A stretch of 64,000 nucleotides of DNA from Hyphomicrobiales bacterium. Its GTDB lineage: Bacteria > Pseudomonadota > Alphaproteobacteria > Rhizobiales > Beijerinckiaceae. Below are positions 54,948-63,898 of the stretch, piece after piece. Position numbers and translations under genes: made by a program. Each line of letters opens with the position of its first letter. Position 1 is the first letter of the stretch. The DNA is taken from assembly GCA_028869185.1 (NCBI GenBank), contig JAGWTA010000001.1, positions 124,001 to 188,000 on the forward strand, in the 5' to 3' direction. Below the pieces are notes generated by a model. It was not told where the DNA came from. It was given only the letters and a program-made list of their open reading frames with translations, and did not search any database.

Positions 54948-55625
54948 ATGACTTCGCCCGATATTCTGCTCGCCATCTGGTTCTCGCCATCATTTCCCGT
55001 GGGCGCCTTCGCCTATAGCCACGGTCTCGAATGGGCGGTCGAAACAGGCGACGTGCGCGATGCGGCGACGCTGGCCGATTGGCTCGGGGATCTCCTGCGC
55101 GCGGGCGGCGCGCGCAATGATTGCATCCTGTTCGCGCAAGGCTGGCGCGCCGCGCGCGCGGCCGACCAGGATGGGTTGCGCGCCGTCAATGAACTGGCGC
55201 TGGCGCTGGCGCCGTCCGCCGAACGGCGGCTCGAGACGACGCAACAGGGCGGCTCTTTTCTCGACGCCATCGTGGCGTCCTGGCCGCACCCGCTTGTCGA
55301 GGCTTGCGCGCCGGCATTGCAGCCGCAACCGGCCTGGCCGGTCGCCGTTGCGCTGGCGTCGGCGGCGCACGAAATTCCGCTCCGCCGGGCCTGCGAGAGC
55401 TTCGCGCTCGCCTTCGTCGCCAATCTCGTTTCCGCCGCGGTCCGCCTTGGGCCTATCGGCCAGACGCAGGGCCAGCAAACGCTGCGCGCCTTGAGCGCAG
55501 ATGTCGCGGCTCTGGGCGCGATGGCTGCGCAATCGAACCTTGACGATCTCGGCGGCGCCTGCGTTATGGCCGATATCGCCTCCATGCGACACGAGACGCA
55601 ATATTCGCGGCTCTTCCGCTCCTGA
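54948..55625 (+). CDS. ureF: urease accessory protein UreF
   Basis: 225-residue GTPase-activating-like protein of the urease activation complex, which bridges UreD and UreG. Seen: [25 protein letters not shown] (family hallmark), LFAQGWRAA, and C-terminal [14 protein letters not shown]. gaggaagag precedes the ATG. Twelve bases upstream of ureG. It is far from ureD-ureAB-ureC. Confidence 0.94.
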   Translation: MTSPDILLAIWFSPSFPVGAFAYSHGLEWAVETGDVRDAATLADWLGDLLRAGGARNDCILFAQGWRAARAADQDGLRAVNELALALAPSAERRLETTQQGGSFLDAIVASWPHPLVEACAPALQPQPAWPVAVALASAAHEIPLRRACESFALAFVANLVSAAVRLGPIGQTQGQQTLRALSADVAALGAMAAQSNLDDLGGACVMADIASMRHETQYSRLFRS

Positions 55626-55636
55626 GGGAAAGACAC

Positions 55637-56257
55637 ATGAGCAGCATGAATGGACCTTTGCGCGTTGGCGTTGGCGGCCCGGTCGGCTCCGGCAAGACGG
55701 CGCTGATGGAAGCCTTGTGCAAACGCCTGCGCGGCCGGTTCGACATCGCCGCCATCACCAACGACATCTACACCAAGGAAGATGCGCGCATTCTCACCGC
55801 CGCCGGCGCGCTTGAATCCGAGCGCATCATGGGCGTGGAAACCGGCGGTTGTCCCCATACCGCCATTCGAGAGGATTGCTCGGCCAATCTCGCTGCAATA
55901 GCCGACATGCGCAAACGCTTTCCAGCTCTCGATCTGATTCTGGTGGAATCGGGCGGCGACAATCTTGCGGCGACCTTCTCGCCGGAACTCGCCGATCTGA
56001 CGATTTACGTCATCGACGTTTCGGGGGGCGAGAAAATTCCGCGCAAGGGCGGCCCCGGCATCACGCGTTCCGATCTTCTCGTCATCAACAAGATCGATCT
56101 TGCGCCCCATGTTGGCGCATCGCTCGCGGTGATGGAGGCCGACGCCAGGGCGCAGCGCAAGGAGCGGCCCTTCGTCATGACCAACATGAAATCGGGCGAT
56201 GGCGTCGATGCGATCGAACGCTTCATATTGCAACGCGGCGGCCTGGCGACGGCGTGA
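55637..56257 (+). CDS. ureG: urease accessory GTPase UreG
   Basis: 206-residue SIMIBI-class GTPase that carries Ni2+ for insertion into urease. Seen: P-loop GGPVGSGKT at residues 13-21, [10 protein letters not shown], the nickel-binding CPH motif in [30 protein letters not shown], and [12 protein letters not shown] as the guanine-specificity motif. It forms a pair with ureF and receives nickel from UreE. Confidence 0.96.
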   Translation: MSSMNGPLRVGVGGPVGSGKTALMEALCKRLRGRFDIAAITNDIYTKEDARILTAAGALESERIMGVETGGCPHTAIREDCSANLAAIADMRKRFPALDLILVESGGDNLAATFSPELADLTIYVIDVSGGEKIPRKGGPGITRSDLLVINKIDLAPHVGASLAVMEADARAQRKERPFVMTNMKSGDGVDAIERFILQRGGLATA

Positions 56258-56301
56258 GCGCGACCGCTTGACGGCGGGCGCGGCGCCGGCAGATTAGCGC
56301 G

Positions 56302-57843
56302 ATGCTGTTTTTCGAAACGACCATCGCGCTGGTGGCCATCGCCGTGTTCCTCGCGCTGTTTGCGCGGCGGATCGGGGCGCCTTATCCCGCCTTTCTGGCG
56401 CTTGCCGGCGTTGGGCTCGCCTTCATCCCGGGCGCGCCCAAAATCGAACTCGACGCTGATCTGGCGCTCGCGCTGTTTCTGGCGCCGGTGCTCGTCGATT
56501 CGGCTTTCGACATGTCCTTGCGCGACCTCAGGCGCGATTGGCCGACCATCGTCAGTCTCGTGATCGGCGCGGTTGTCGCGACAACTGTCGTCGTCGCCTT
56601 CATTGCGCGCTGGTTCGTGCCGCAAATGCCGTGGTCGGTCGCAATCGCGCTCGGCGCGCTTGTCGCGCCGCCCGATGCGGTCGCAGCCTCCGCCGTCATG
56701 CGCTTCGTCAATCCGCCACGACGGCTCGTCACGATTCTCGAAGGCGAAAGCCTGTTCAATGACGCAAGCGCGCTGGTCATTTTTCGCGGCGCGCTGATCG
56801 CGGCGACTTCGACGCTGCCGGCCGCAAAGATATTGCCCCCGCTGGTTGCGGCCGTGCCGCTGTCGTTTTTGGCCGGCTATCTGCTGGCGCAAATCGTTCC
56901 GCGCCTGTTGCGCCGCGTCAACGACATGCCAAGCGCGATCCTGCTGCAATTCGTCGTTTCCTTCGGCATCTGGCTCGCCGCCGAGCGGGTTCACCTGTCG
57001 GGCGTGCTCACGCTCGTCACCTTCGCGGCGACGACCGCGCGCAACGACAAAACGCCCGCACGTCTGCGCCTGCCGTCGTTCGCGATTTGGGAAACGGCGA
57101 TCTTCTTTCTCAATATTCTCGCCTTCACGATCATCGGTCTGCAAATAGGGCCGGTGATGGAAAATCTCGACGCGCAGCAACGGCTGCTGTTTTTCAAGAT
57201 CGGGGCTGCAACGCTCGTCGCAGTGATCGTCGTGCGTTTCGTCTGGGTGTTTCTCAACGGCGCCGGCGTCAGCTTTTTGGCGAAGTTGCGGGGTTATTCG
57301 CCGATCAATCCGGCCGTGCGGCCGGGCTGGCGCGGCGCGGTCGTCGTTTCGTGGAGCGGCATGCGCGGCATCGTCACGCTGGCCGGCGCGCTGGCGCTTC
57401 CGTTGGAATTTCCCTATCGCGATCTCATCGTGTTTTGCGCTTTCTTCGTCGTCCTCGGCACTTTGGTGTTGCAGGGCTTTACGCTGGGGCCGTTGTTGCG
57501 TGCGCTGGAATTGCCGCAGGATCGCCAGCTTGAGAACGAAACGGGTTTTGCCAGAACGGAAGCGTTGCGCGCGGCTATGGCCTGTCTCGATGGCGACGAG
57601 GGCGAGGCGGCCGCGCGGCTGCGCGAAGAATATTCCGCGATGCTCGCTATCGCTGACGAAGGACCTGAAACCTATGCGCCGGCCGTTTCCGAGGATGGCC
57701 GCCTGCGTCTGAAATCGCTCGCTGCATCCAGGGCGCGCTTGTCGGAGCTGCGGCGCAACGGCGAGATCGGCGACATTGCATTCCACCGCGTAGAGGAAGA
57801 GCTCGATCGGACGGAGCTCGGCGTCACCAGCGTCGAATCTTGA
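56302..57843 (+). CDS. CPA1-family Na+/H+ antiporter
   Basis: 513-residue antiporter. About twelve hydrophobic helices occupy residues ~1-400. Seen: EGESLFNDASALVIF (TM5-6 hallmark with the transport Asp), PPDAVAASAV, and SWSGMRGIVTLAGALALP (Arg hallmark). The C-terminal ~110 residues are a soluble, Glu/Arg-rich helical domain. It exchanges Na+ or K+ for H+ in pH and ion balance. Downstream of ureG by 44 bases; this may be only positional, though urease activity raises internal pH. Confidence 0.92.
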   Translation: MLFFETTIALVAIAVFLALFARRIGAPYPAFLALAGVGLAFIPGAPKIELDADLALALFLAPVLVDSAFDMSLRDLRRDWPTIVSLVIGAVVATTVVVAFIARWFVPQMPWSVAIALGALVAPPDAVAASAVMRFVNPPRRLVTILEGESLFNDASALVIFRGALIAATSTLPAAKILPPLVAAVPLSFLAGYLLAQIVPRLLRRVNDMPSAILLQFVVSFGIWLAAERVHLSGVLTLVTFAATTARNDKTPARLRLPSFAIWETAIFFLNILAFTIIGLQIGPVMENLDAQQRLLFFKIGAATLVAVIVVRFVWVFLNGAGVSFLAKLRGYSPINPAVRPGWRGAVVVSWSGMRGIVTLAGALALPLEFPYRDLIVFCAFFVVLGTLVLQGFTLGPLLRALELPQDRQLENETGFARTEALRAAMACLDGDEGEAAARLREEYSAMLAIADEGPETYAPAVSEDGRLRLKSLAASRARLSELRRNGEIGDIAFHRVEEELDRTELGVTSVES

Positions 57844-57873
57844 CGAATGCGCCTGCGCGGGCACACTGCGGCC

Positions 57874-58491
57874 ATGCGTACCATCGAAGTTTATTTCTCG
57901 CTTGCTTCTCCCTGGGCCTATATTGGCGATGCGCATCTGCGCGCGCTTGCGGCCAGACACAGCGCGCGGATCGACTGGCGGCCTGTCTCGCTGGGCCAGG
58001 TTTTTCCGCAAACCGGCGGCTTGCCGCTGGCAAAGCGGCATATCTCGCGGCAAAATTATCGGCTCGTGGAATTGCAGCGCTGGCGCGAAAAGCGCGGGCT
58101 GCATTTTGCGATCGAACCCAGGGGCTGGCCGTTCGATCCGACGCTCGCCGATTGCGTCGCCGTCGCGCTGATGCTGCAAGGCGCCGATCCCGCACCTTAT
58201 ATCGCCGCGGCGTTCAAGGCTGTCTTCGAGCAGGAGCGCAACCTCGGCGAGGCGGGAGAAATCGAATCCGTCGTGCAGACGACCGGGGCGAACGGCTCCG
58301 CTCTTGTCGAGGCCGCGCGCGGCCCCAAGGCGCAGGTCGCTTATGCCGCCAATTTTGAGCGCGCGATGAAAGCCGGCGTGTTCGGCTCGCCCTCCTACGT
58401 GCTCGACGGCGAGATTTTCTGGGGACAGGATCGGCTCGATCTGCTTGAAGATGCGCTGGCGAGCGGCCGGCCGCCCTATCGCGCGCCGTGA
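57874..58491 (+). CDS. 2-hydroxychromene-2-carboxylate isomerase (kappa GST-like)
   Basis: 205-residue DsbA-fold/kappa-GST protein. Seen: EVYFSLASPWAYIGDAHL with the catalytic Ser, DWRPVSLGQVFPQTGG, and the C-terminal GVFGSPSYVLDGEIFWGQDRLDLLEDAL. It matches HCCA isomerase better than the 4.6-kb paralogue. Such enzymes act with glutathione on aromatic-acid catabolites. The start at 57874 gives the normal length. Confidence 0.88.
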   Translation: MRTIEVYFSLASPWAYIGDAHLRALAARHSARIDWRPVSLGQVFPQTGGLPLAKRHISRQNYRLVELQRWREKRGLHFAIEPRGWPFDPTLADCVAVALMLQGADPAPYIAAAFKAVFEQERNLGEAGEIESVVQTTGANGSALVEAARGPKAQVAYAANFERAMKAGVFGSPSYVLDGEIFWGQDRLDLLEDALASGRPPYRAP

Positions 58492-58522
58492 CATCTGCAG
58501 AACGAACAGTCTGGAGGAACAT

Positions 58523-59272
58523 ATGCGTTTGAAAGACAAGGTTGCGCTTGTCACCGGCGGCGCATCGGGCTTTGGCGCCGATATCGTGCGCGCCTATGCG
58601 CAGGAAGGCGCGAGGGTGGTCAATCTCGATCTCAACGGCGAAGGTGCGGAAAAGGTCTCGCGCGCAGCCGGCGGCGAAGGTTTTGCGCTAAAGGGCGATG
58701 TGACGTCGCGCGCTGATATCGACGCGGCTGTCGCGGCGGCGCTGAACAAATTCGGGCGGCTCGACATCGTCGTGAACAACGCCGGCTGGACCTTTCGGAA
58801 CAAACCCGTTCTGGAGGTGAGCGAGGCCGAGTTCGACAAGGTTTTCGCGATCAACGTGAAGTCTATTTATCACATGGTGGCGGCTGTCGCGCCGGTGATG
58901 ACGAAGCAGGGCGGCGGCGCCATCATCAACATCGGTTCGACGGCGGGCGTGCGGCCGCGCCCGGGCCTGACATGGTATAACGCAACGAAAGGCGCGGTGA
59001 ATCTGGTCTCGAAATCGCTCGCCGTCGAACTTGCGCCGCAGAAAATTCGCGTTAATTGCATCGCGCCGGTCATGGGCGAGACGGCCTTGCTGGAGTCATT
59101 CATGGGCCTTCCCGACACGCCGGAAAATCGCGCGAAATTCGTCGCCACCATTCCGCTGGGGCGCATGTCGCGCGGCGCCGATATTGCAAACGCCTGCGTC
59201 TGGCTTGCCGAAGATGCGACCGCTTTCGTCACCGGCGTTGTCTTGCCGATCGATGGCGGCCGCACGGTGTGA
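58523..59272 (+). CDS. SDR family oxidoreductase
   Basis: 249-residue short-chain dehydrogenase, glucose/3-oxoacyl type. Seen: TGGASGFGADIV, DLNGEG as the cofactor-selecting Asp (NAD-leaning), NNAGWTFRNK, IGSTAGVRPRPGLTWYNATKGAV with Ser-Tyr-Lys, and C-terminal FVTGVVLPIDGGRTV. The ATG at 58523 follows tggagga. Substrate unknown. Confidence 0.92.
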   Translation: MRLKDKVALVTGGASGFGADIVRAYAQEGARVVNLDLNGEGAEKVSRAAGGEGFALKGDVTSRADIDAAVAAALNKFGRLDIVVNNAGWTFRNKPVLEVSEAEFDKVFAINVKSIYHMVAAVAPVMTKQGGGAIINIGSTAGVRPRPGLTWYNATKGAVNLVSKSLAVELAPQKIRVNCIAPVMGETALLESFMGLPDTPENRAKFVATIPLGRMSRGADIANACVWLAEDATAFVTGVVLPIDGGRTV

Positions 59273-59389
59273 TCGTCGCAAAGCTGACGGGTTGAAACCT
59301 TCTTTGCGCCGTTTTTCAGCCGATGCATTCAGCAATCGTTCAGCGCGCTTCAAGCGCAATGGACGGCGATGCAGATGCGGAGGAAAGAC

Positions 59390-61207
59390 ATGCGCAAACT
59401 CGTTCACGTTCTTCTTGCTGGCGTGATGGCGCCGGCGTTGACGGCCTCGCCGTCCGCTTTCGCCCAGCAGCCGAATGAACAGCAACAGCATGATCGCCAG
59501 CGCGCCGCGCCGCCGCCCGCCCCGCGCATGCAGCCGCCAGCGCCCCCGCATATTCAAGCGCCTCAACCGCCGCGCGTTGCGCCCCCGCAGCCGCCGCACA
59601 TTCAGCCGCCGCCCGCGCCGAATATGCAGCCGCCGGCCCCGCCCCATATGCCGCCCGCGCCACGCATGCAGCCGCCGGCGCCGCCGCATGTTCAGCCGCC
59701 TGCGCCGCGCGTTCAGCCGCCTGCGCCGCGCGCCAATCAGTCCGCCCCGCCGCAATCCGCCGCGCCCGCGCCACATGCGCCGCCAAACGCTGCGCCGCCA
59801 AACGCTGCGCCGCATCCTGCGCCGGGCGCGCGTCAGCCTGCCGCGCCAGCCAATGCGCCCGCGCCCAAAGCCAGCGGCGCATCGGAGCCCGCCCATAACG
59901 CGCCCGCGCCCAACGTCAGCGCGCCGGCAAACCGGGCTGCGCCAACGCCGCAACCGCCGGCGGTTGCGCCAAACGCGCCGCATCCCGCATCCGACGGCAA
60001 GGCCACGGCTGCGCCGCCGCCGCCCGCCAATGCGGCGCCAAATGCTGGCCCCGCGCACAACCCGCCAACCGGCGGACAGACCGCCGCGCCGCCCGCAGCG
60101 CCTGCGCCCAACAGCAGCGTGCAGCGACCGGCTGCGGCGCCGGGACAAACAGCGCCGGCGCCGAGCGCCGCGCCGCCCGTTCAGGGACAGGCGGCGCCGC
60201 CGCCAGCGCCGGGCGCCGTTGCGCCGCGCGCGCGCTCGGGCCCCAAGATCACGCCGGCCGGCGCAGCGGCGCTTGCCGCCGGCGCCGGGCTCGTCGGCGG
60301 TTTCATGGCGGGCCGCGCCGATGCGCGCACCATCGACGCCGTGCGCGCCGACCGCCGCGCCTATCAGGGCGACGGCGCGCAGATTTATCAGGAGCCCGGC
60401 CGCACGATCGTCGAGGATGGCGACCGTTACTTCCTGCGTCACGACGAGAACGAGCGCTTTCGCAGGCTCGGCGGCGCCATCCGCTCAGAGCGGCGCGGCG
60501 ACCAGACAGTGACCATCTGGACAGCGCCGGACGGCGACCAGATCGTCACCGTGACGGACGCTTACGGGCAGTTGCTGCGGCGCTATCGCCGCCATGCCGA
60601 CGGCAGGGAAGTTGTCATTATCGACAATTTCCACACAGGCCGGCCGCGCGCATTCATGGACGATGTGGTCGACCTGCCGCCCCCGCCGATGGCCATTGCG
60701 CCGACGGTCTACGTCGTGGACGCGGCGACGGCGGGCGAACCGGCGCTCTACGACGCCTTTATGGCGCCGCCCCTCGCGCCGCTGCCGCGCGCCTACACGC
60801 TCGATGAGGTGCGCTACAGCCCGAGCCTGCGCGCCTATACGCGCAGCGTCGATCTCAACACGATCAATTTCGACAGCGGCTCCTGGGCGATCGGGCCCGA
60901 CCAGACCGACAAGCTCGCGCTCGTGGCAAGAGCGCTTTCGGCGGCCATCAAGCGCAATCCCAACGAGGTCTATCTGATCGAAGGCCACACGGATGCGGTC
61001 GGCTCGCCTGTCGACAATCTGTCGCTTTCGGATCGGCGGGCGCAGAGCGTGGCGGAAATCCTCACGATGCGCTTCGGCGTGCCGCCGGAAAATCTGGTCA
61101 CGCAAGGCTACGGCGAACAATATCTCAAGATCCGCACGCAAGACGCAAACCAGGCGAACCGTCGCGTCGTCATTCGCCGCATCACACCTTTTCTTGCACG
61201 CAATTGA
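59390..61207 (+). CDS. OmpA-family protein with long Pro/Ala-rich region
   Basis: 605-residue cell-envelope protein. Signal peptide (residues 1-~25), then a long low-complexity Pro/Ala/Gln stretch (~35-280) with repeated HIQAPQPP/MQPPAP-type units. Residues ~290-310 are a small hydrophobic Gly/Ala segment (AAALAAGAGLVGGFMAG). A middle domain (~315-470) is followed by a C-terminal OmpA peptidoglycan-binding domain (TINFDSGSWAIG, EGHTDAVGSPVDNLSLSDRRAQSV, TQGYGEQYL). The ATG at 59390 was chosen because gagga lies seven bases upstream. Likely spans the periplasm and anchors to peptidoglycan. Confidence 0.88.
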   Translation: MRKLVHVLLAGVMAPALTASPSAFAQQPNEQQQHDRQRAAPPPAPRMQPPAPPHIQAPQPPRVAPPQPPHIQPPPAPNMQPPAPPHMPPAPRMQPPAPPHVQPPAPRVQPPAPRANQSAPPQSAAPAPHAPPNAAPPNAAPHPAPGARQPAAPANAPAPKASGASEPAHNAPAPNVSAPANRAAPTPQPPAVAPNAPHPASDGKATAAPPPPANAAPNAGPAHNPPTGGQTAAPPAAPAPNSSVQRPAAAPGQTAPAPSAAPPVQGQAAPPPAPGAVAPRARSGPKITPAGAAALAAGAGLVGGFMAGRADARTIDAVRADRRAYQGDGAQIYQEPGRTIVEDGDRYFLRHDENERFRRLGGAIRSERRGDQTVTIWTAPDGDQIVTVTDAYGQLLRRYRRHADGREVVIIDNFHTGRPRAFMDDVVDLPPPPMAIAPTVYVVDAATAGEPALYDAFMAPPLAPLPRAYTLDEVRYSPSLRAYTRSVDLNTINFDSGSWAIGPDQTDKLALVARALSAAIKRNPNEVYLIEGHTDAVGSPVDNLSLSDRRAQSVAEILTMRFGVPPENLVTQGYGEQYLKIRTQDANQANRRVVIRRITPFLARN

Positions 61208-61278
61208 AAAGCCGCCTAGTTTCGACGGTGGAACGAAGGCGGCGCTTCGGTCTCGCGTATCAATGGGAGCGTTGCGCC

Positions 61279-61878
61279 ATGCGTTTTGCCGTCGTCACAA
61301 GCCTTTCCTTTCTGTGTGGTCTTCTTGCCGTGCCCGCCTTCGCCGGCGGCGGCGCGGGCGGACATGGCGCACCCGGCGCCCCCATGGGCGCAAGCTATGG
61401 GGGAATGGGACACGGGGGCGCCCGATACGCAGCCCCGCCGCATCAGCAGCGCGCGCCCCAGGCCGCAGCGCCGCGGCAGACGTTTGGCGCAGCGCCTGCG
61501 CCGCTTCCGCCAGCGCAGGCCGCGCAGGACCGCCCGCATGATCGCGACTGGCCCGGTCATGGCCGGCGCCTTGGGGCCGGCTATGGGCTTGGCGGCGCCT
61601 ATGTTGTCGATCCCTACTGGGCTGCGCCTGCCCATGCAGCGCCGCAACCGGCGCCCCAGACCGTCTATGCGCCGACCTATTACAACGCGGCCTCCTACGG
61701 GCCGCGCCGGCTGGCGCAAGGCGAGCCCGGTTATCTCGCCCATCCCGTGGTGTACCAGTTGCGGAATGGGCAGGTTCGCGTCATCACGCTTGATGTTTCC
61801 CATCGCCATCGCCACGTCAGCCATGCGGAATTCAGGCCCATGCGTTCAACGCGCGCGTTCCGCGTGTGGAAAGATTGA
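61279..61878 (+). CDS. small secreted Gly/Pro/Ala-rich protein of unknown function
   Basis: 199-residue protein with a signal peptide (MRFAVVTSLSFLCGLLAVPAFA). The mature part is low-complexity (GGGAGGHGAPGAP, MGHGGARYAAPPHQQRAP), followed by a less repetitive C-terminus (YPVVYQLRNGQVRVITLDVSH-type strand). I do not recognise a family. It lies 71 bases after the OmpA gene and 11 bases before another small secreted protein on the same strand, so all three may form one operon. Confidence 0.7.
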   Translation: MRFAVVTSLSFLCGLLAVPAFAGGGAGGHGAPGAPMGASYGGMGHGGARYAAPPHQQRAPQAAAPRQTFGAAPAPLPPAQAAQDRPHDRDWPGHGRRLGAGYGLGGAYVVDPYWAAPAHAAPQPAPQTVYAPTYYNAASYGPRRLAQGEPGYLAHPVVYQLRNGQVRVITLDVSHRHRHVSHAEFRPMRSTRAFRVWKD

Positions 61879-61889
61879 GGAGAGGCAGA

Positions 61890-62411
61890 ATGCGTTCAGC
61901 AACCAAAGCTTTGCTTGTGACCATCGCGCTCGGCGTTGCGCCGGCGGCTTTCGCGCAGGCGCCGAACACCTTTCCGGGCGGCGCGCCCGATCCCGCCCAT
62001 CGCGGGCAGATCGTGCCTCATCCCAATATGGCGCCGCCGAATCAGGCGCGCCCGATGCCGCCGCAGGGACAATGGACGCCCCGACCGCAACCCGCCCCTC
62101 AGGCTCCTGCGCCCCGGGGCGCGCCCGGCCAGCGCTGGGGCGGCGGCGCGCCGGGCCCGCAACCCGGCTGGGGCGGCGGTCCGAGGCCGCGACCGGGTTG
62201 GGACGGCGACCGCTGGCGGCGTGAGCCCGGCTGGGGCGGCCCGCCGATCGTCGTCGCGCCGGCCTATCCATATCCAGGATATTCAGACGACTATGGCCAG
62301 ACCTGCGTTACCCGCTACATGACCTGTGATCTCTGGCGGGCCGCGCCGGTGGATACGCGCTGCTATTGCCGCACGCCGGGCGGCCGCCGGCTGCGGGGCC
62401 ATGTCGAATAA
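61890..62411 (+). CDS. small secreted Pro/Gly-rich protein of unknown function
   Basis: 173-residue protein with a signal peptide (MRSATKALLVTIALGVAPAAFA), a Pro/Gly/Arg/Trp-rich middle (GQRWGGGAPGPQPGWGGGPRP), and a short C-terminal region with three cysteines (QTCVTRYMTCDLW, CYCRTPGGRR) that may form disulfides. gaggaga precedes the ATG. Last gene of the OmpA-linked cluster of envelope proteins. The 157 bases to hemA contain an inverted repeat at 62517. Confidence 0.7.
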   Translation: MRSATKALLVTIALGVAPAAFAQAPNTFPGGAPDPAHRGQIVPHPNMAPPNQARPMPPQGQWTPRPQPAPQAPAPRGAPGQRWGGGAPGPQPGWGGGPRPRPGWDGDRWRREPGWGGPPIVVAPAYPYPGYSDDYGQTCVTRYMTCDLWRAAPVDTRCYCRTPGGRRLRGHVE

Positions 62412-62516
62412 TTCCGGTTTGCGCTGGATCAAGATGTGGCCGCCTGTGGCGTTCTGTCGCTCGCCATGAGGCCCGGGACGCGCTATCATTTGGAACTGTT
62501 CAAACTTTAAGCGGCT

Positions 62517-62547
62517 CCGCTTCGGCCTGAAAGCCGGCCCGAAGCGG
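62517..62547 (+). promoter_or_regulatory. inverted repeat just upstream of hemA
   Basis: 9-base arms ccgcttcgg / ccgaagcgg around a 13-base spacer, ending 21 bases before the hemA start. As RNA it would form a leader hairpin next to the ribosome site; as DNA it could be an operator or the end of the upstream unit. No T-run follows. Confidence 0.45.
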
Positions 62548-62568
62548 CGCCGAAAAAGGGATGGAAAC

Positions 62569-63849
62569 ATGGGGTACCGGCGGTTCTTCGAAGCCTCGAT
62601 CGGCCAGCTTCGGAACGAGCGACGTTACCGCGTCTTCGCCAATCTCGAACGCAGCGCGAGTGAATTTCCGCGCGCCACCTGGCGTTTCGAAAACGGCGGC
62701 GAGCGGCAGGTCACCATCTGGTGCTCAAACGATTATCTCGGCATGGGTCGCCATCCCGACTCGATCGCAGCAATGCAGGAGACGGCTGCGCGCATGGGCG
62801 TCGGCGCCGGCGGCACGCGCAATATTTCGGGCACCAACCATCCGCTCGTGCAGCTCGAGGCCGAACTGGCGGATCTGCACGGCAAGGAAGCAGCGCTCGT
62901 CTTCACCTCCGGCTGGGTGTCCAACCTGGCGGCTATTTCCACCATCGCGGACCTTCTGCCCGACTGCGTCATCCTTTCGGACGCGCTCAATCATAATTCC
63001 ATGATCGAGGGCGTTCGCCGCTCGAAGGCCGAGAAGCAGGTGTGGCGTCACAACGACCTCGCCCATCTCGAGGAATTGCTGATCGCCGCTGGCGATCGTC
63101 CCAAGCTCGTCGTTTTCGAAAGCCTGTATTCGATGGACGGCGACATCGCCGATGTGAACGCCATCGCCGATCTCGCCAAGAAATACGGCGCGATGACCTA
63201 TATCGACGAAGTCCACGCGGTCGGCATGTATGGGCCGCGCGGCGCGGGCGTTTGCGAACGCGACGGCGCGATGGACCGCATCGACGTGATCGAGGGCACG
63301 CTGGCCAAGGGGTTTGGCGCGCTTGGCGGTTACATTGCGGGTGATGCGGCCGTCATTGACGCTGTGCGCTCCTACGCGCCGTCCTTCATTTTCACGACGG
63401 CGCTGCCGCCGCCGGTCGCCGCCGCAGCCTGTCAGGCGGTGCGCACGCTGAAAGCGCGCCCGGATCTGCGCGAATTGCATCAACGTCAGGCGCGCACCAC
63501 CAAGCATGCGCTGGAAGCGGCCGGCCTGCCGGTGCTCGACAATCCCTCGCATATCGTGCCGGTGATGGTGCGCGACGCCGACCTCTGCAAGAAGGCGAGC
63601 GATCTGCTGATGGATCGTTACGGCATCTATATTCAGCCGATCAATTATCCGACCGTGCCGCGCGGCGAAGAGCGCTTGCGCATCACGCCGACGCCGCTGC
63701 ACACCGACGCCCATATCGCCGAACTCGTCGAAGCGCTGGTCGATGTGTGGAACACGCTCGGCCTGCCGTTCTCGACGGACGAAAAGGCGATTGCGGAAAC
63801 CAAAGACGCCAAATGCGTCTATCCCGACCTGAAAAAAGCCGCCGAATAA
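62569..63849 (+). CDS. hemA: 5-aminolevulinate synthase
   Basis: 426-residue alpha-oxoamine synthase using PLP to make 5-aminolevulinate from glycine and succinyl-CoA, the C4 entry to tetrapyrroles used by alphaproteobacteria. Seen: [20 protein letters not shown] N-terminus ([12 protein letters not shown]), [32 protein letters not shown], and the PLP Lys in [13 protein letters not shown]. Standard length. Ends at a strong terminator shared with a convergent gene. Confidence 0.97.
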   Translation: MGYRRFFEASIGQLRNERRYRVFANLERSASEFPRATWRFENGGERQVTIWCSNDYLGMGRHPDSIAAMQETAARMGVGAGGTRNISGTNHPLVQLEAELADLHGKEAALVFTSGWVSNLAAISTIADLLPDCVILSDALNHNSMIEGVRRSKAEKQVWRHNDLAHLEELLIAAGDRPKLVVFESLYSMDGDIADVNAIADLAKKYGAMTYIDEVHAVGMYGPRGAGVCERDGAMDRIDVIEGTLAKGFGALGGYIAGDAAVIDAVRSYAPSFIFTTALPPPVAAAACQAVRTLKARPDLRELHQRQARTTKHALEAAGLPVLDNPSHIVPVMVRDADLCKKASDLLMDRYGIYIQPINYPTVPRGEERLRITPTPLHTDAHIAELVEALVDVWNTLGLPFSTDEKAIAETKDAKCVYPDLKKAAE

Positions 63850-63872
63850 ATCGACGGCCAAGCCTGAAAAAC

Positions 63873-63898
63873 ACCCGGGACTTGCGCCCGGGTTTTTT
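63873..63898. terminator. intrinsic terminator after hemA
   Basis: 7-base stem acccggg / cccgggt with a 7-base loop and tttttt on the plus strand. On the minus strand the T-run is shorter. It lies between hemA and the end of the convergent gene. Confidence 0.85.

Noticed and set aside
56005..58554. 849-codon open frame on the minus strand opposite the antiporter and isomerase genes
   Set aside because: It covers three good plus-strand genes, shows no domain and has the composition of antisense GC-rich sequence.
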